The position numbers and the translations under genes are program-made. This document shows positions 1 to 11,350 of a DNA stretch of 64,000 bases, piece by piece. A model generated the notes under the pieces. It ran no database searches, was not told where the DNA came from, and was given only the letters and a program-made list of their open reading frames with translations. This stretch comes from Pontibacter sp. HSC-36F09 (GTDB taxonomy: Bacteria > Bacteroidota > Bacteroidia > Cytophagales > Hymenobacteraceae). Within the stretch, counting starts at the first letter, position 1. Each line of letters starts with the position of its first letter. The stretch is from the NCBI RefSeq assembly GCF_024171605.1, contig NZ_JALKAA010000001.1:558001-622000 (forward strand). The letters run 5' to 3'.

Positions 1-2878
1 GAATCATGGCATCCACCGCAATGTTTGAGGCAGTACCACCCACGTGGAATGTACGGAGTGTCAGCTGAGTACCAGGCTCACCGATGGACTGTGCTGCGAT
101 TACACCTACAGCCTCGCCCTTCTGCACCATAAAGCCTGTTGCCAGGTTACGGCCATAGCACTTGGCACAAATACCACGCTTCGACTCACAAGTCAGCACC
201 GAACGGATCTCAACAGTCTCAATCGCTGTGTTCTCAATGGCACGCGCAACTTCTTCTGTCACTTCCGAACCAGACTCTACGATCAGTTCATTGGTGATTG
301 GATCGTATACATCGTGTACCGTAACACGTCCCAGAATACGCTCAGAAAGCGACTCCACAATGTCTTCGTTGTCCTTCAGTGCACTCACTTCCAGACCTCT
401 CAGCGTACCACAGTCTTCCTCGTTCACGATTACGTCCTGCGATACGTCTACCAGACGACGAGTTAGGTAACCGGCATCCGCAGTTTTGAGTGCTGTATCG
501 GCCAGACCTTTACGGGCACCGTGCGTCGAGATGAAGTACTCGATTACATCCAGACCTTCCTTAAAGTTCGAAAGGATCGGGTTCTCGATGATCTCACCTA
601 CTGAGCCTTGCAATGATTTCTGAGGCTTCGCCATCAGACCACGCATACCACCCAACTGACGGATCTGCTCTCTCGAACCACGAGCACCAGAGTGCATCAT
701 CATGAAGATCGAGTTAAAGCCTTGGTCATCATTCTCCAGTCGGCGCATCAACGTTTCAGTAATCTGGTTGTTGATACGGGTCCAGATATCAATAACCTGG
801 TTATAACGCTCGTTGTCTGTGATCAGACCCATCGAGTAGTTCTGCCATACAGCATCTACATCTTTCTTGGCCTGGGCTACCAGGATGTCTTTTTCAGCTG
901 GAATCTGGATATCACCCAGACCCATTGACAGACCGCCTTTATAGGCAGACTGGAATCCAAGTGTTTTAATATCGTCCAGGAAGTGAGCGGTACGAGCCAT
1001 ACCCGTCTCTTTGAACACTCTGGAGATGATCTGCTGAAGTTTCTTTTTCGTCAACAGTTCATCAATGTATCCAACTTCTTCCGGAACAAACTGGTTGAAG
1101 ATAACGCGACCGGCAACCGTCTCTATAAGTTTAGTAACCAGTTCGCCTTTTTCGTCCCTTATCTTCGCTCTTACTTTAATATATGCCTGCTTAGACAGAC
1201 GCCCTTCGTTGATGGCAATGATCACTTCCTCCGCAGAGTAGAAGCTCATGCCTTCACCAGGTATATTTTCCTTCTCTGTGCTACGCTTTCCTTTTGATAC
1301 ATAGTATAGACCAAGTACCATGTCCTGAGAAGGTACCGCGATAGGCGCACCGTTAGCAGGGTTCAGGATGTTATGCGAAGCAAGCATCAGCATAGAGGCT
1401 TCCAGTACAGCAGCGGGTCCGAGTGGAACGTGCACTGCCATCTGGTCACCGTCAAAGTCGGCGTTGAATGCCGTACACACCAGTGGGTGCAGCTGGATTG
1501 CCTTACCTTCGATCAGTTTTGGCTGGAATGCCTGTATACCTAATCTGTGGAGTGTAGGAGCACGGTTGAGGAGTACCGGGTGGCCTTTCAGCACATTTTC
1601 CAGAATATCCCAAACAACGGGGTCCTTACGGTCTACTATCTTCTTAGCTGACTTTACAGTCTTTACTATTCCTCTTTCGATCAGCTTGCGAATGATGAAC
1701 GGCTTGAAGAGCTCAGCTGCCATGTTCTTAGGCAGACCGCACTCGTGCAGCTTCAGTTCAGGACCAACCACAATTACCGAACGGCCAGAGTAGTCAACAC
1801 GCTTACCAAGCAAGTTCTGACGGAAACGTCCCTGCTTACCTTTCAGCATGTCAGAAAGCGACTTCAGCGCACGGTTACCTTCTGCACGAACAGCGTTCAC
1901 TTTACGTGAGTTGTCAAACAGGGAGTCAACCGCTTCCTGGAGCATACGCTTCTCGTTACGAAGGATTACTTCAGGAGCCTTGATCTCGATTAGACGCTTT
2001 AGACGGTTGTTACGGATGATAACACGACGGTATAGGTCGTTCAAATCCGATGTAGCGAAACGGCCACCATCCAACGGAACAAGTGGACGAAGCTCTGGCG
2101 GAATAACAGGCACCATGCGGATGATCATCCACTCTGGTCTGTTTTCAATTCTGGTAGTTGCATCACGGAATGCTTCCACTACACGTAGACGCTTCAACGC
2201 TTCAGCCTTACGCTGCTGCGATGTCTCGTGTGCGGCTGCGTGACGAAGCTCGTAGGATAGATCATCCAGATTCGTGCGCTCCAACAGCATCTGCAGTGAC
2301 TCTGCACCCATTTTCGCGATGAACTTGTTTGGATCGTTGTTATCCAACATCTGGTTCTCGCGTGGGAGCTTGTCGATCATATCCAGATATTCGTCTTCTG
2401 TCAGGAAGTCCAATGTGTTTACACCGTCTTCTGCCAAAATACCTGGCTGGATAACTACGTATCTTTCATAATAGATAATCTGGTCAAGCTTCTTAGTTGG
2501 TAAGCCCAGCAGATAACCTATCTTATTCGGAAGGGATTTGAAGTACCAGATGTGCGCTACCGGAACTACAAGCTCAATGTGGCCCATACGCTCACGACGC
2601 ACTTTCTTTTCAGTAACTTCCACACCGCAACGGTCGCAGATGATACCTTTATACCTGATTCTCTTATACTTTCCGCAGTGGCATTCCCAGTCCTTTACGG
2701 GTCCGAATATTCTTTCGCAGAACAGACCACCCATTTCAGGCTTATAGGTTCTATAGTTGATTGTCTCAGGCTTTGTAACCTCGCCATTTGATCTCTCGAG
2801 AATCGACTCTGGAGAAGCCAGGCTTATCGTTACTTTGGAGAAGTCCTGAGTTAGCTTTTTGTTTTTTGCAAATGCCAT
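1..2878 (-). CDS. rpoC: DNA-directed RNA polymerase beta' subunit (partial, C-terminus outside window)
   Basis: This is the beta' subunit of RNA polymerase, which carries the catalytic Mg site. About 959 N-terminal residues are visible from the ATG at 2878 ([13 protein letters not shown]); the C-terminal third lies beyond position 1. The N-terminal zinc module is clear (CHCGKYKRI then CDRCG, residues about 70-90). The universal catalytic motif NADFDGDQM lies near residue 470, encoded around 1445-1470. The second Cys cluster ([11 protein letters not shown]) is encoded near 155-190. It is the last visible gene of the rplKAJL-rpoBC block and starts about 100 bp after rpoB, across an intercistronic hairpin. 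The family assignment is certain. The gene has no visible stop because it leaves the window. Confidence 0.99.
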   Translation of the reverse strand, partial: MAFAKNKKLTQDFSKVTISLASPESILERSNGEVTKPETINYRTYKPEMGGLFCERIFGPVKDWECHCGKYKRIRYKGIICDRCGVEVTEKKVRRERMGHIELVVPVAHIWYFKSLPNKIGYLLGLPTKKLDQIIYYERYVVIQPGILAEDGVNTLDFLTEDEYLDMIDKLPRENQMLDNNDPNKFIAKMGAESLQMLLERTNLDDLSYELRHAAAHETSQQRKAEALKRLRVVEAFRDATTRIENRPEWMIIRMVPVIPPELRPLVPLDGGRFATSDLNDLYRRVIIRNNRLKRLIEIKAPEVILRNEKRMLQEAVDSLFDNSRKVNAVRAEGNRALKSLSDMLKGKQGRFRQNLLGKRVDYSGRSVIVVGPELKLHECGLPKNMAAELFKPFIIRKLIERGIVKTVKSAKKIVDRKDPVVWDILENVLKGHPVLLNRAPTLHRLGIQAFQPKLIEGKAIQLHPLVCTAFNADFDGDQMAVHVPLGPAAVLEASMLMLASHNILNPANGAPIAVPSQDMVLGLYYVSKGKRSTEKENIPGEGMSFYSAEEVIIAINEGRLSKQAYIKVRAKIRDEKGELVTKLIETVAGRVIFNQFVPEEVGYIDELLTKKKLQQIISRVFKETGMARTAHFLDDIKTLGFQSAYKGGLSMGLGDIQIPAEKDILVAQAKKDVDAVWQNYSMGLITDNERYNQVIDIWTRINNQITETLMRRLENDDQGFNSIFMMMHSGARGSREQIRQLGGMRGLMAKPQKSLQGSVGEIIENPILSNFKEGLDVIEYFISTHGARKGLADTALKTADAGYLTRRLVDVSQDVIVNEEDCGTLRGLEVSALKDNEDIVESLSERILGRVTVHDVYDPITNELIVESGSEVTEEVARAIENTAIETVEIRSVLTCESKRGICAKCYGRNLATGFMVQKGEAVGVIAAQSIGEPGTQLTLRTFHVGGTASNIAVDAMI

Positions 2879-2936
2879 ATTATTACAATAATGTCGATAC
2901 AATGAATGTGCCTTACAGCAATTGTGTATAAAGTGC

Positions 2937-2970
2937 GCTAAGCGCCCTGACTCTTGCCAGGGCGCTCAGC
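2937..2970 (-). promoter_or_regulatory. Intercistronic hairpin between rpoB and rpoC
   Basis: A perfect 9-bp inverted repeat, AGCGCCCTG at 2941-2949 and CAGGGCGCT at 2958-2966, extends by three more pairs after one mismatch. It lies between the rpoB stop and the rpoC start. No T run follows it on the minus strand, so it looks more like an RNA processing or stability element than a terminator. The structure is seen directly; the role is inferred. Confidence 0.55.
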
Positions 2971-2980
2971 TTATACTTTA

Positions 2981-5900
2981 CTACTCTAAGGTGATCTCGA
3001 GAGCCAGACCTCTTAACTCGTGAATCAGTACGTTGAATGATTCCGGGATATTTGGTTTTGGCAACACGTCGCCTTTCACGATTGCCTCGTAGGCTTTCGC
3101 ACGGCCGATCACGTCGTCAGATTTCACTGTAAGTATTTCCTGCAGTACGTTCGAAGCACCGAATGCCTCAAGCGCCCACACTTCCATCTCACCAAAACGC
3201 TGACCACCAAACTGGGCTTTACCACCCAATGGTTGCTGTGTAATCAGCGAGTATGGACCGATAGAACGGGCGTGCATCTTATCGTCAACCAAGTGACCCA
3301 GTTTCAGCATGTAAATCACACCTACGGTTACCGGCTGGTCGAAACGATCGCCTGACAGACCATCGTACAGGTATGTACGACCGAAGCTTGGCAGACCTGC
3401 TTCTTTCAGTTCGGCCTGTACCTGGTCTTCAGTGGCGCCGTCGAAGATCGGAGTAGCATACGTTCTACCCAGTTTCTTACCAGCCCAACCCAGTACGGTT
3501 TCATAGATCTGACCGATGTTCATCCTTGAAGGTACACCCAGCGGGTTCAGCACGATATCCATTGGTTCACCTGTCTCCAGGAATGGCATATCCTCTTCAC
3601 GCACGATACGGGCTACTACACCTTTGTTACCGTGACGACCGGCCATCTTATCACCCACTTTCAGCTTGCGCTTCTTCGCGATGTATACCTTGGCTAGCTG
3701 CACGATACCTGCTGGCAACTCATCTCCTACCTCCAGTGTGAAACGCTCACGCTTGAAGTGTGCAGAAGTGATGTTGCGGCGCTTGTTGTAATTCTTCACA
3801 AGCTCTAACAGCATGCTGTTGGTCTTTTCGTCGGCAGTCCAGTTTTCCAGAATCAGATCCTTGAACATGTTCACTTCCTCAGGAACCGCATAGTTACTTT
3901 CGTCCTTATATGGGTTCTTCTCAGGGAACAGGGCCTCAATGATGTTCTTTCTGGTGAACTTCACACCTTTTGTCAGGATTTCGTCGCCGAACTTGTGCTT
4001 GATGCCCTGAGACGTTTTGCCTTCCAGCAAACCCACCAGTTTATCAACCATTACGTTCTTGATAACATTCAGATCCTTCGAGTATTTTACTTTCAGCTCT
4101 TCAACCTCTTTCTTAGACTTAGCCCGCAGGTTTTTGTCTTTCTTAGGTCTGGAGAAAAGTTTGGTCTCGATTACTACACCGTTCAGTGATGGCGGTGCCT
4201 TAAGCGAGGCATCCTTCACATCACCGGCTTTGTCACCGAAGATCGCACGCAGCAGTTTTTCTTCCGGAGTCGGGTCAGTCTCACCTTTTGGTGTGATCTT
4301 GCCAATCAGGATATCGCCTTCTCGAACCTCAGCACCGATACGGATGATACCGTTCTCGTCCAGGTTCTTCACGGCTTCCTCGCTCACGTTAGGGATTTCA
4401 GAAGTAAGTTCTTCTTCGCCACGCTTCGTCTCACGAACTTCCAGCTCAAATTCCTCGATGTGGATCGAAGTAAAGATATCATCTCTTACTACTTTTTCAG
4501 AGATCACAATAGCATCCTCGAAGTTGTAACCTTGCCATGGCATGAACGCCACCTGCATGTTACGACCGATTGCCAGTTCGCCATTGTTAGTGGCATAACC
4601 TTCGCAAAGCGGCTGGCCTTTCGTTACGCGCTGACCAGTATAAACAATCGGCGTCAGGTTAATGCAGGTATCCTGGTTCGTTCTTCTGAACTTGATCAGG
4701 TTGTATGTGATATACTCCGCATCAAAAGCAACCAATTTCTCATCTTCCGTCAGATCATATTTTACAACAATCTTATTTGCATCTACGAAGTCAATCACAC
4801 CGTCGCCTTCAGCAATAACAAGCGCCCTTGAGTCAATAGCGGCTCTTCTTTCAAGACCGGTACCTACAATTGGGGCTTCCGCCTTCAAAAGTGGAACGGC
4901 CTGGCGTTGCATGTTTGAACCCATCAGGGCACGGTTGGCGTCATCGTGCTCCAGGAAAGGAATTAACGATGCCGCTACCGATACGATCTGGTTCGGAGCA
5001 ACGTCCATGTAGGTATAGGTATTAGGTTCTTCCACAGGGAAGTCACCCTCAAATCTACCCTTCACTCTATCATTAATAAAGTTACCCTTGTCATCGATGA
5101 TAGCGTTAGCCTGTGCGATGTGGTGGGTATCCTCTTCTTCCGCAGTCAGATACTCAACGGTGCCGTCCATCTCTACTATACCTTCGTTTACCTTGCGGTA
5201 AGGTGTTTCGATGAAGCCCATGTGATTCACACGAGCATGCACGCACAGAGAAGATATCAGACCGATGTTCGGACCTTCCGGTGTTTCAATGGTACACAGA
5301 CGGCCATAGTGGGTATAGTGAACGTCACGAACCTCGAAACCGGCACGCTCTCTTGACAGACCGCCTGGCCCCAGTGCAGACACACGACGCTTGTGCGTCA
5401 CCTCTGCCAACGGGTTGGTCTGGTCCATGAACTGAGACAACTGGTTTGTTCCGAAGAACGAGTTGATCACAGAAGAAAGCGTACGCGCGTTGATCAAGTC
5501 AACCGGCTTGAAGTCTTCATTGTCACGCACGTTCATACGTTCCTTGATGGTTCTTGCCATACGAGCCAAACCAACACCAAATTGTGCGTAAAGCTGTTCG
5601 CCTACCGTTCTTACACGGCGGTTGCTCAAGTGGTCAATATCATCCACTACAGCTCTGGAGTTGATCAAACCGATCAGGTACTTAACGATCAGGACAATGT
5701 CCTCGTTTGTGAGAACCTTCGCATCCCAGTTAGTGTCGAGACCCAGTTTCTTGTTAATTCTGTAACGGCCAACTTCACCCAGGTCGTAACGCTTATCAGA
5801 GAAGAACAGCTTCTGGATAATATCACGTGCAGTTTCCTCATCTGGCGCTTCCGTGTTACGAAGCTGACGATAGATCTGCTCTACTGCTTCTTTCTCGGAG

Positions 5901-6859
5901 TTCGAGTTATCTTTCTGAAGTGTATTGTAGATAATCGCATAGTCTGCGATATTCACGTTCTCGCGGTGAAGAATGATAGATTTCGTACCGGAACTAACGA
6001 TAACATCGATATCATCCTGCGAGATTTCAGAGTCACGCTCAAGCAGTACCTCGTTACGGTCAATTGAAACCACTTCACCAGTATCTTCATCCACAAAGTC
6101 TTCTGTCCATGTGCGGAGCACGCGTGCAGCCAGCTTTCTGCCGATGGCATTTTTCAGATTTGCCTTCGTTGCAGGCAATTCTTCTGAAAGACCAAACAGA
6201 TCGAGGATGTCCTTGTCCGTACCGTAGCCGATTGCACGAAGCAATGTAGTTACAGGGAATTTCTTCTTACGGTCGATGTAAGCATACATTACGTTATTCA
6301 CGTCTGTAGCAAACTCAACCCAAGAACCTTTAAAAGGGATAATTCTGGCAGAATAGAGCTTGGTGCCGTTTGTATGCTTGCTTTGCGCAAAGAATACACC
6401 CGGAGATCTATGCAATTGGGATACAATAACACGTTCAGCACCATTAATCACAAATGAGCCTTTCTCGGTCATGTATGGGATGTTACCCAAAAACACTTCC
6501 TGCTCAATTGTTTCAAAGTCCTCATTGTCCTCATCGTTACAAATCAGACGAAGCTTTGCCTTAAGTGGAACCGAATAAGTGAGCCCTCGGTCAATACACT
6601 CATCAACAGAGTATTTCGGAGGGTCTATATGATAGTCGATAAATTCGAGAACAAAGTTTTCCCGAGAATCAGAAATTGGGAAGTTCTCGGCAAACACCTT
6701 GAACAATCCTTCCTGTGCCCTATTTTCTGCCGGAGTTTCCAGCTGAAAGAAATCCTGAAACGACTGTAGCTGAACATCTAGGAAGTCAGGGTAGTCGATC
6801 ACCGGATTGATCGAGGCAAAATTGATTCGCTCTGTCGTTTTATTCTTAGCCAAAGCCAT
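2981..6859 (-). CDS. rpoB: DNA-directed RNA polymerase beta subunit
   Basis: This is the 1292-residue beta subunit of RNA polymerase, a normal length for Bacteroidota. The start [14 protein letters not shown] is unambiguous. The rifampicin-binding cluster around residues 465-500 is intact and of sensitive type (QLSQFMDQ, then [13 protein letters not shown], with the key Asp, His and Ser present). The C-terminal motif [18 protein letters not shown] and the catalytic-cleft segment [12 protein letters not shown] are present. It is preceded by an attenuator-like structure after rplL and followed by rpoC, as in the classic rplKAJL-rpoBC arrangement. Codon use is strongly biased and the dispersed GGTATAG word occurs only once in it, within YTYMD (5012-5018). 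Confidence 0.99.
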   Translation of the reverse strand: MALAKNKTTERINFASINPVIDYPDFLDVQLQSFQDFFQLETPAENRAQEGLFKVFAENFPISDSRENFVLEFIDYHIDPPKYSVDECIDRGLTYSVPLKAKLRLICNDEDNEDFETIEQEVFLGNIPYMTEKGSFVINGAERVIVSQLHRSPGVFFAQSKHTNGTKLYSARIIPFKGSWVEFATDVNNVMYAYIDRKKKFPVTTLLRAIGYGTDKDILDLFGLSEELPATKANLKNAIGRKLAARVLRTWTEDFVDEDTGEVVSIDRNEVLLERDSEISQDDIDVIVSSGTKSIILHRENVNIADYAIIYNTLQKDNSNSEKEAVEQIYRQLRNTEAPDEETARDIIQKLFFSDKRYDLGEVGRYRINKKLGLDTNWDAKVLTNEDIVLIVKYLIGLINSRAVVDDIDHLSNRRVRTVGEQLYAQFGVGLARMARTIKERMNVRDNEDFKPVDLINARTLSSVINSFFGTNQLSQFMDQTNPLAEVTHKRRVSALGPGGLSRERAGFEVRDVHYTHYGRLCTIETPEGPNIGLISSLCVHARVNHMGFIETPYRKVNEGIVEMDGTVEYLTAEEEDTHHIAQANAIIDDKGNFINDRVKGRFEGDFPVEEPNTYTYMDVAPNQIVSVAASLIPFLEHDDANRALMGSNMQRQAVPLLKAEAPIVGTGLERRAAIDSRALVIAEGDGVIDFVDANKIVVKYDLTEDEKLVAFDAEYITYNLIKFRRTNQDTCINLTPIVYTGQRVTKGQPLCEGYATNNGELAIGRNMQVAFMPWQGYNFEDAIVISEKVVRDDIFTSIHIEEFELEVRETKRGEEELTSEIPNVSEEAVKNLDENGIIRIGAEVREGDILIGKITPKGETDPTPEEKLLRAIFGDKAGDVKDASLKAPPSLNGVVIETKLFSRPKKDKNLRAKSKKEVEELKVKYSKDLNVIKNVMVDKLVGLLEGKTSQGIKHKFGDEILTKGVKFTRKNIIEALFPEKNPYKDESNYAVPEEVNMFKDLILENWTADEKTNSMLLELVKNYNKRRNITSAHFKRERFTLEVGDELPAGIVQLAKVYIAKKRKLKVGDKMAGRHGNKGVVARIVREEDMPFLETGEPMDIVLNPLGVPSRMNIGQIYETVLGWAGKKLGRTYATPIFDGATEDQVQAELKEAGLPSFGRTYLYDGLSGDRFDQPVTVGVIYMLKLGHLVDDKMHARSIGPYSLITQQPLGGKAQFGGQRFGEMEVWALEAFGASNVLQEILTVKSDDVIGRAKAYEAIVKGDVLPKPNIPESFNVLIHELRGLALEITLE

Positions 6860-6916
6860 GGAATTTTAACGTTTACAATATGATTCCAGCACATAACCTT
6901 GGAATTGGTTACGGGC

Positions 6917-6981
6917 AAAAAAAGGATTCAAATTTGAATCCATATACAAACAGGAAAAGACCTGACGAAACTGCCAGGTCT
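6917..6981 (-). terminator. Tandem hairpins / attenuator between rplL and rpoB
   Basis: Read on the minus strand, a 7-bp stem (arms 6975-6981 and 6958-6964) is followed by a perfect 18-bp palindrome, GGATTCAAATTTGAATCC (6924-6941). Seven T residues follow directly (6917-6923). The second element has the shape of an intrinsic terminator lying between rplL and rpoB. The position matches the known transcriptional attenuator that lowers rpoBC relative to ribosomal protein genes in other bacteria. The structures are seen; partial termination is inferred. Confidence 0.7.
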
Positions 6982-7010
6982 ACCTGTTGTCGGTATGTTG
7001 GTAAGTGAGA

Positions 7011-7391
7011 TTATTTAACCTCTACTTCAGCACCAGCTTCTTCCAAAGATTTCTTCAGTGATTCAGCTTCGTTCTTATCTACGCCTTCTTTCAAAGGCTT
7101 AGGAGCGCCGTCTACCAATTCTTTAGCTTCTTTCAGGCCAAGACCAGTCAATTCTTTTACAAGCTTAACTACTGCAAGCTTAGATGCACCAGCTGACTTA
7201 AGGATTACGTCAAAAGAAGTTTTTTCTTCTGCAGCAGCTCCTCCTTCAGCAGCACCACCACCAGCCATCATAACTGGAGCAGCAGCAGCTGGCTCGATAC
7301 CATACTCATCCTTAAGAATTGTAGCTAGTTCATTAACCTCTTTCACAGTTAAGTTTACTAACTGCTCAGCGAATGCTTTCAAATCTGCCAT
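7011..7391 (-). CDS. rplL: 50S ribosomal protein L7/L12
   Basis: This 126-residue stalk protein binds elongation factors as dimers on L10. The sequence has the usual N-terminal dimerisation helices ([16 protein letters not shown]), a flexible Ala/Gly-rich hinge (residues about 38-56, [15 protein letters not shown]) and the conserved C-terminal factor-binding domain ([20 protein letters not shown]). It follows rplJ by about 40 bp and is followed by the hairpins that separate it from rpoB. Length and motif order are standard for the family, and nothing unusual is seen. Confidence 0.98.
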   Translation of the reverse strand: MADLKAFAEQLVNLTVKEVNELATILKDEYGIEPAAAAPVMMAGGGAAEGGAAAEEKTSFDVILKSAGASKLAVVKLVKELTGLGLKEAKELVDGAPKPLKEGVDKNEAESLKKSLEEAGAEVEVK

Positions 7392-7432
7392 TTTATTGAA
7401 ATTAAAAGTTACTTATTGATTACGTTTTTAAA

Positions 7433-7957
7433 TTATTCTTTTTCAGATAGGGTTTTCAGGATGCCGGCTAGTTTGCCGCCGCTGCTCTGAAGAGCAGAAA
7501 CAACATTCTTAGCTGGAGACTGAAGCAAGCCAATGATATCACCGATAAGCTCGTTCTTAGACTTGATGCTGGCAAGTGTGTCAAGTTGGCTTTCACCAAC
7601 GTAAATACCGCCATCAATGTAGGCACCCTTCAACAATGGAAGTGCATTGCCTTTCTTTCTGAAGTCTTTCAGCAGCTTACCAGGAGCATTTCCTGATTCA
7701 GCAGAAAACACGATGCCAGATGAACCTTTCAGTACTTCTTCCAGAGAAGTAGTGTCCGCTTCTAAGGTATCTAATGCTTTCTTAATGAAAGTGTTTTTGT
7801 AAACTTTGTACTCCAGGCCTCTTTCAAAGGCCATTCTCCTGAACTGGTTGATGCCGGCTACGCTCATGGTAGATGCATCTGTGATATAGAAATAGTTAGT
7901 GTTCGCTAACTTCTCGCTCAGGTCTTTAACAATTATCTCTTTTTCTTCCCTGGTCAT
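7433..7957 (-). CDS. rplJ: 50S ribosomal protein L10
   Basis: L10 anchors the L7/L12 dimers to the ribosome. I chose the ATG at 7957 (MTREEKEIIVKDL), giving 174 residues. It falls four bases after the rplA stop and matches the usual L10 N-terminus. An in-frame ATG at 7984 would add nine residues and overlap rplA by 23 bp. The N-terminal rRNA-binding domain and the conserved VYKNTFIKKAL segment are visible, followed by the C-terminal helix that binds L12. The gene is co-transcribed with rplA and rplL. No unusual residues are seen; only the start is uncertain. Confidence 0.95.
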   Translation of the reverse strand: MTREEKEIIVKDLSEKLANTNYFYITDASTMSVAGINQFRRMAFERGLEYKVYKNTFIKKALDTLEADTTSLEEVLKGSSGIVFSAESGNAPGKLLKDFRKKGNALPLLKGAYIDGGIYVGESQLDTLASIKSKNELIGDIIGLLQSPAKNVVSALQSSGGKLAGILKTLSEKE

Positions 7958-7961
7958 GTTC

Positions 7962-8654
7962 TTAGATAGTTGCGTTCTTGTCAACGATTACGGCCGGGCT
8001 CATTGTGCTAGACAATGTTATGCTCTTAATGTAAGTACCCTTTGCTGAAGATGGCTTCAGGCGGTTCAGTGTAGCAATTACTTCAGCAGCGTTTGCAGCT
8101 AGTTGCTCTGGAGAGAAGGAAACTTTGCCAACACTTGTATGGATGATACCATACTTGTCAACTTTAAAGTCGATCTTACCAGCTTTTACTTCTTTTACTG
8201 CTTTAGCTACGTCTTGTGTAACTGTACCAGACTTAGGGTTTGGCATCAGGTTACGAGGACCCAGAATTCTACCTAAACGGCCAACTTTAGCCATTACAGC
8301 AGGCATCGTGATGATCACATCTACATCTGTCCAGCCTTTTTCAATCTTTTGGATATAATCATCCAGACCTACGAAGTCAGCTCCTGCATCTTTGGCTTCC
8401 TGCTCTTTGTCAGGTGTTACCAATGCCAGTACTTTTACGTCTTTACCGGTGCCATGTGGGAGGGTAACGATACCACGAACCATCTGGTCGGCTTTGCGAG
8501 GGTCAACGCCTAAGCGTACATCAATATCAACAGAGGCATCAAACTTGGTAAAAGTGATATCTTTTACTACTGAAGCCGCATCTGTTAAAGAATACTCTTT
8601 TGTCAGGTCAGCCTTTTCTAAAGCTGCTTTCCTGTTCTTTGAAATCTTCGCCAT
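7962..8654 (-). CDS. rplA: 50S ribosomal protein L1
   Basis: L1 is a 230-residue two-domain protein that forms the mobile L1 stalk and often represses its own operon by binding the leader mRNA. Conserved segments include [31 protein letters not shown], and the domain II motif [20 protein letters not shown]. The gene starts 16 bp after the rplK stop and ends four bases before the preferred rplJ start, so the three genes are tightly coupled. Length and motifs are typical. Confidence 0.98.
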   Translation of the reverse strand: MAKISKNRKAALEKADLTKEYSLTDAASVVKDITFTKFDASVDIDVRLGVDPRKADQMVRGIVTLPHGTGKDVKVLALVTPDKEQEAKDAGADFVGLDDYIQKIEKGWTDVDVIITMPAVMAKVGRLGRILGPRNLMPNPKSGTVTQDVAKAVKEVKAGKIDFKVDKYGIIHTSVGKVSFSPEQLAANAAEVIATLNRLKPSSAKGTYIKSITLSSTMSPAVIVDKNATI

Positions 8655-8670
8655 TATCCTTTAACTCTAA

Positions 8671-9114
8671 TTATTCGTTCCACGGAGCGTTTCCAGACAC
8701 TGTTATGCCCATGCTTCTCGCTGTACCAGCAACCATCTTCATGGCGGCCTCCAGTTTGAAAGCATTTAAGTCAGGCATTTTCAGCTCTGCAATCTCTCTC
8801 ACCTGATCCCATGTAACTGAACCTACTTTGTTACGGTTAGGCTCTTTCGAACCTCCCTTAATTTTAGCAGCATCCATTAACAATACCGGAGCAGGGGGCG
8901 TCTTAATAACGAAGTCGAAGGACTTATCTGCGTATATTGTAATCAACACTGGTAACACTTGTCCTGGCTTATCCTGTGTTCTAGCATTAAACTGCTTACA
9001 GAACTCCATGATGTTAAGACCTTTAGAACCAAGTGCAGGTCCAATCGGTGGCGATGGGTTCGCGGCACCTCCCTTTACCTGAAGTTTCAGGTAACCTTTT
9101 ATTTCCTTTGCCAT
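8671..9114 (-). CDS. rplK: 50S ribosomal protein L11
   Basis: L11 (147 residues) forms part of the GTPase-associated centre with 23S rRNA. The N-terminus [19 protein letters not shown] and the Pro-rich [10 protein letters not shown] segment are diagnostic, and the C-terminal RNA-binding domain ends in [10 protein letters not shown]. It sits 12 bp downstream of nusG and 16 bp upstream of rplA in one operon. Nothing unusual is seen. Confidence 0.98.
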   Translation of the reverse strand: MAKEIKGYLKLQVKGGAANPSPPIGPALGSKGLNIMEFCKQFNARTQDKPGQVLPVLITIYADKSFDFVIKTPPAPVLLMDAAKIKGGSKEPNRNKVGSVTWDQVREIAELKMPDLNAFKLEAAMKMVAGTARSMGITVSGNAPWNE

Positions 9115-9126
9115 TATTTGTATTTA

Positions 9127-9684
9127 CTACGATTCTTTTTCTACCTGCATGTAATTCAACTCAACTGGTGTGTTACGGCCGAATATTTTCACCATAACAT
9201 TGAGTTTCTTACGTTCTTCGAACACTTCCTCCACAGTACCTGAGAATCCACTGAAAGGACCGTCCATCACTTTCACCATTTCTCCAACTAAGAATGGAGT
9301 ATCCAACACTTCTGCCTGCTCTTCTGCCTCGTCAACAGTACCCAGTATTCTGTTTACTTCTGTCTGGCGCAACGGAACAGGCTTTTTATTCTGGCCTCCC
9401 TCGTTTGATCCAAGGAAACCAATAACGCCTGGTGTGCTAATGATGATGTGCTCAGCTTCACCATGCGAAAGGTCAGCTTGTACAAGGACATAGCCTGGGA
9501 AAAAGTTTCTCTCTCGGATCTTTTTCTTCCCACCCCGCATCTCATACACCTTTTCGGCTGGTATGAGAACCTGGGGAACGTACTCGCCAAGATTTTGCCT
9601 TACGACTTCGTTTTCAAGGTACGCCTTTGCTTTTTTCTCTTGTCCGCTAACTGCGCGAACCACATACCATTTTAAATCAGCCAT
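9127..9684 (-). CDS. nusG: Transcription termination/antitermination factor NusG
   Basis: NusG (185 residues) is a processivity factor that binds the RNA polymerase clamp and links to Rho or ribosomal protein S10. The N-terminal NGN domain begins MADLKWYVVRAVSGQEKKA and includes the segment FFPGYVLVQ. The C-terminal KOW domain is visible as VMDGPFSGFSGTVEEV. It lies 9 bp downstream of secE and 12 bp upstream of rplK, the conserved secE-nusG-rplK order. Length is typical for Bacteroidota. Confidence 0.98.
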   Translation of the reverse strand: MADLKWYVVRAVSGQEKKAKAYLENEVVRQNLGEYVPQVLIPAEKVYEMRGGKKKIRERNFFPGYVLVQADLSHGEAEHIIISTPGVIGFLGSNEGGQNKKPVPLRQTEVNRILGTVDEAEEQAEVLDTPFLVGEMVKVMDGPFSGFSGTVEEVFEERKKLNVMVKIFGRNTPVELNYMQVEKES

Positions 9685-9693
9685 AGACCTAGA

Positions 9694-9885
9694 TTAAAAC
9701 TGGTTGTAAAACCAAGACAGCGTAGAGTCAAAAACAAAATCCATAGCTCCAACAACCAGAGCAAATATCAAAGACCCGATCAACACCAATACAGAACTAT
9801 TCTGTAGTTCAGAATATGCAGGCCATGAAACTTTGTTTTTCATTTCCTCCACTGTCTCGTCTATGTAGCCTTTTACTTTGCTCAT
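9694..9885 (-). CDS. secE: Preprotein translocase subunit SecE
   Basis: SecE is the small essential subunit of the SecYEG channel. I place the start at the ATG at 9885 (MSKVKGYIDETVEEM), giving 63 residues. The longer reading frame upstream runs into the tRNA-Trp gene and is not credible. An amphipathic N-terminal helix with the conserved VSWPAYSELQ segment precedes a single membrane helix (about residues 32-52). The gene sits between tRNA-Trp and nusG, its usual position in bacteria. Confidence 0.95.
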   Translation of the reverse strand: MSKVKGYIDETVEEMKNKVSWPAYSELQNSSVLVLIGSLIFALVVGAMDFVFDSTLSWFYNQF

Positions 9886-9913
9886 CGCCTTCGCTTTAAT
9901 AAATTTAATATTG

Positions 9914-9986
9914 CACGGGTGGAGAGACTCGAACTCCCAGCCAATGGTTTTGGAGACCACTACTCTACCAATTGAGCTACACCCGT
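9914..9986 (-). tRNA. tRNA-Trp (anticodon CCA)
   Basis: The minus strand folds into a standard cloverleaf: a 7-bp acceptor stem ACGGGTG/CACCCGT, a D arm GCTC...GAGT, an anticodon stem GTGGT/ACCAT with loop CTCCAAA (anticodon CCA), and a T arm GGGAG-TTCGAGT-CTCTC. The 3' CCA is not encoded. It lies between tuf and secE, the usual site for this tRNA. Confidence 0.97.
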
Positions 9987-10041
9987 AAAAAAATGCACAC
10001 CAATTTTAATTGGAGTGCAAATTTATTTAAAAGAATATTAA

Positions 10042-10085
10042 AAACAAACCCGTTCCCGAAAAAGATTCCAGAAACGGGCTTGTTT
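10042..10085 (-). terminator. Hairpin downstream of tuf
   Basis: A 13-bp inverted repeat with one mismatch (arms 10042-10054 and 10073-10085) surrounds the motif AACGGGcTTG just after the tuf stop. The minus-strand sequence after it is AT-rich but lacks a long T run. It may cause partial termination or processing before tRNA-Trp and secE. Confidence 0.6.
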
Positions 10086-10093
10086 AATATTAT

Positions 10094-11281
10094 TTAGGCA
10101 ATGATTTCAGTTACCTGACCGGCACCTACTGTTCTACCACCCTCACGGATAGCGAAACGAAGGCCTTTCTCCATTGCCACAGCGTTGATCAAAGTAACAT
10201 CAATAGTGATGTTATCACCTGGCATAACCATTTCTACACCTTCTGGCAGCATGATCTCTCCAGTAACGTCTGTCGTTCTGAAGTAGAACTGTGGACGGTA
10301 CTTGTTAAAGAATGGCGTGTGACGGCCACCTTCTTCTTTAGAAAGAACGTAAACCTCGGCTTTGAATTTCGTGTGAGGCTTCACAGAACCTGGCTTACAG
10401 ATAACCATACCACGACGGATATCAGTTTTCTCAATACCACGAAGAAGAAGACCTACGTTGTCACCAGCTTCACCTCTGTCAAGGATCTTACGGAACATCT
10501 CAACACCAGTAACTACTGACTTCAAGTTCTCAGCTCCCATACCAAGGATCTCAACCTGCTCACCAGAGTTGATAACACCACGCTCGATACGGCCTGTTGC
10601 TACAGTACCACGACCAGTGATTGAGAATACGTCCTCAACTGGCATCAAGAATGGAAGGTCAGTCAAACGAGCTGGGATTGGAATCCAGCTATCAACTGCA
10701 GCCATCAACTCTTCAATAGTAGCAACCCATTTCGCATCACCGTTCAAGCCACCAAGTGCTGAACCCTGGATTACTGGGATGTTATCACCGTCGAAGTCAT
10801 AGAAAGAAAGAAGCTCACGGATTTCCATCTCAACAAGCTCAAGAAGCTCTGGATCGTCCACCATGTCCACTTTGTTCATGAATACTACCAGCTGAGGTAC
10901 ACCTACCTGACGAGCAAGAAGGATGTGCTCACGCGTCTGTGGCATTGGGCCATCAGTTGCAGCAACCACAAGGATAGCGCCGTCCATCTGTGCAGCACCT
11001 GTAACCATGTTCTTCACGTAGTCAGCGTGACCTGGGCAGTCAACGTGAGCATAGTGACGGTTTTCAGTTGCGTACTCTACGTGAGAAGTATTAATAGTAA
11101 TACCTCTTTCTTTTTCTTCTGGAGCGTTATCAATAGAAGAGAAGTCGCGAAGTGTAGCAAGACCTTTATTAGCCAAAACTGTTGTAATGGCAGCAGTCAA
11201 AGTTGTTTTGCCGTGGTCAACGTGACCGATTGTACCGATGTTTACGTGCGGTTTGGAACGGTCAAATGTTTCTTTAGCCAT
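10094..11281 (-). CDS. tuf: Elongation factor Tu
   Basis: EF-Tu (395 residues) delivers aminoacyl-tRNA to the ribosome as a GTPase. The G1 motif [10 protein letters not shown]2 region with [13 protein letters not shown]3 motif [12 protein letters not shown] and G4 motif NKVD are all present. They are followed by the two beta-barrel domains, ending in [14 protein letters not shown]. It lies between tRNA-Thr and tRNA-Trp in the tRNA-tuf-tRNA-secE order typical of the tufB locus. Codon use is strongly biased, as expected for a very highly expressed gene. Confidence 0.99.
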   Translation of the reverse strand: MAKETFDRSKPHVNIGTIGHVDHGKTTLTAAITTVLANKGLATLRDFSSIDNAPEEKERGITINTSHVEYATENRHYAHVDCPGHADYVKNMVTGAAQMDGAILVVAATDGPMPQTREHILLARQVGVPQLVVFMNKVDMVDDPELLELVEMEIRELLSFYDFDGDNIPVIQGSALGGLNGDAKWVATIEELMAAVDSWIPIPARLTDLPFLMPVEDVFSITGRGTVATGRIERGVINSGEQVEILGMGAENLKSVVTGVEMFRKILDRGEAGDNVGLLLRGIEKTDIRRGMVICKPGSVKPHTKFKAEVYVLSKEEGGRHTPFFNKYRPQFYFRTTDVTGEIMLPEGVEMVMPGDNITIDVTLINAVAMEKGLRFAIREGGRTVGAGQVTEIIA

Positions 11282-11350
11282 TGTATGATAATTAAATTAA
11301 GGTTAAAACGTTTAAGTATGTTGCGTTAATTATACACGTAACGGACTTTG

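Noticed and set aside
5393..6067. 224-codon frame antisense to rpoB
   Set aside because: It is a shadow of the strongly conserved rpoB reading frame, with no start context or family resemblance. The same applies to other long antisense frames over rpoB, tuf, uvrB and metK.
9886..9960. Upstream extension of secE (25 extra codons)
   Set aside because: The extension reads through the tRNA-Trp gene; the ATG at 9885 gives the normal SecE length and N-terminus.
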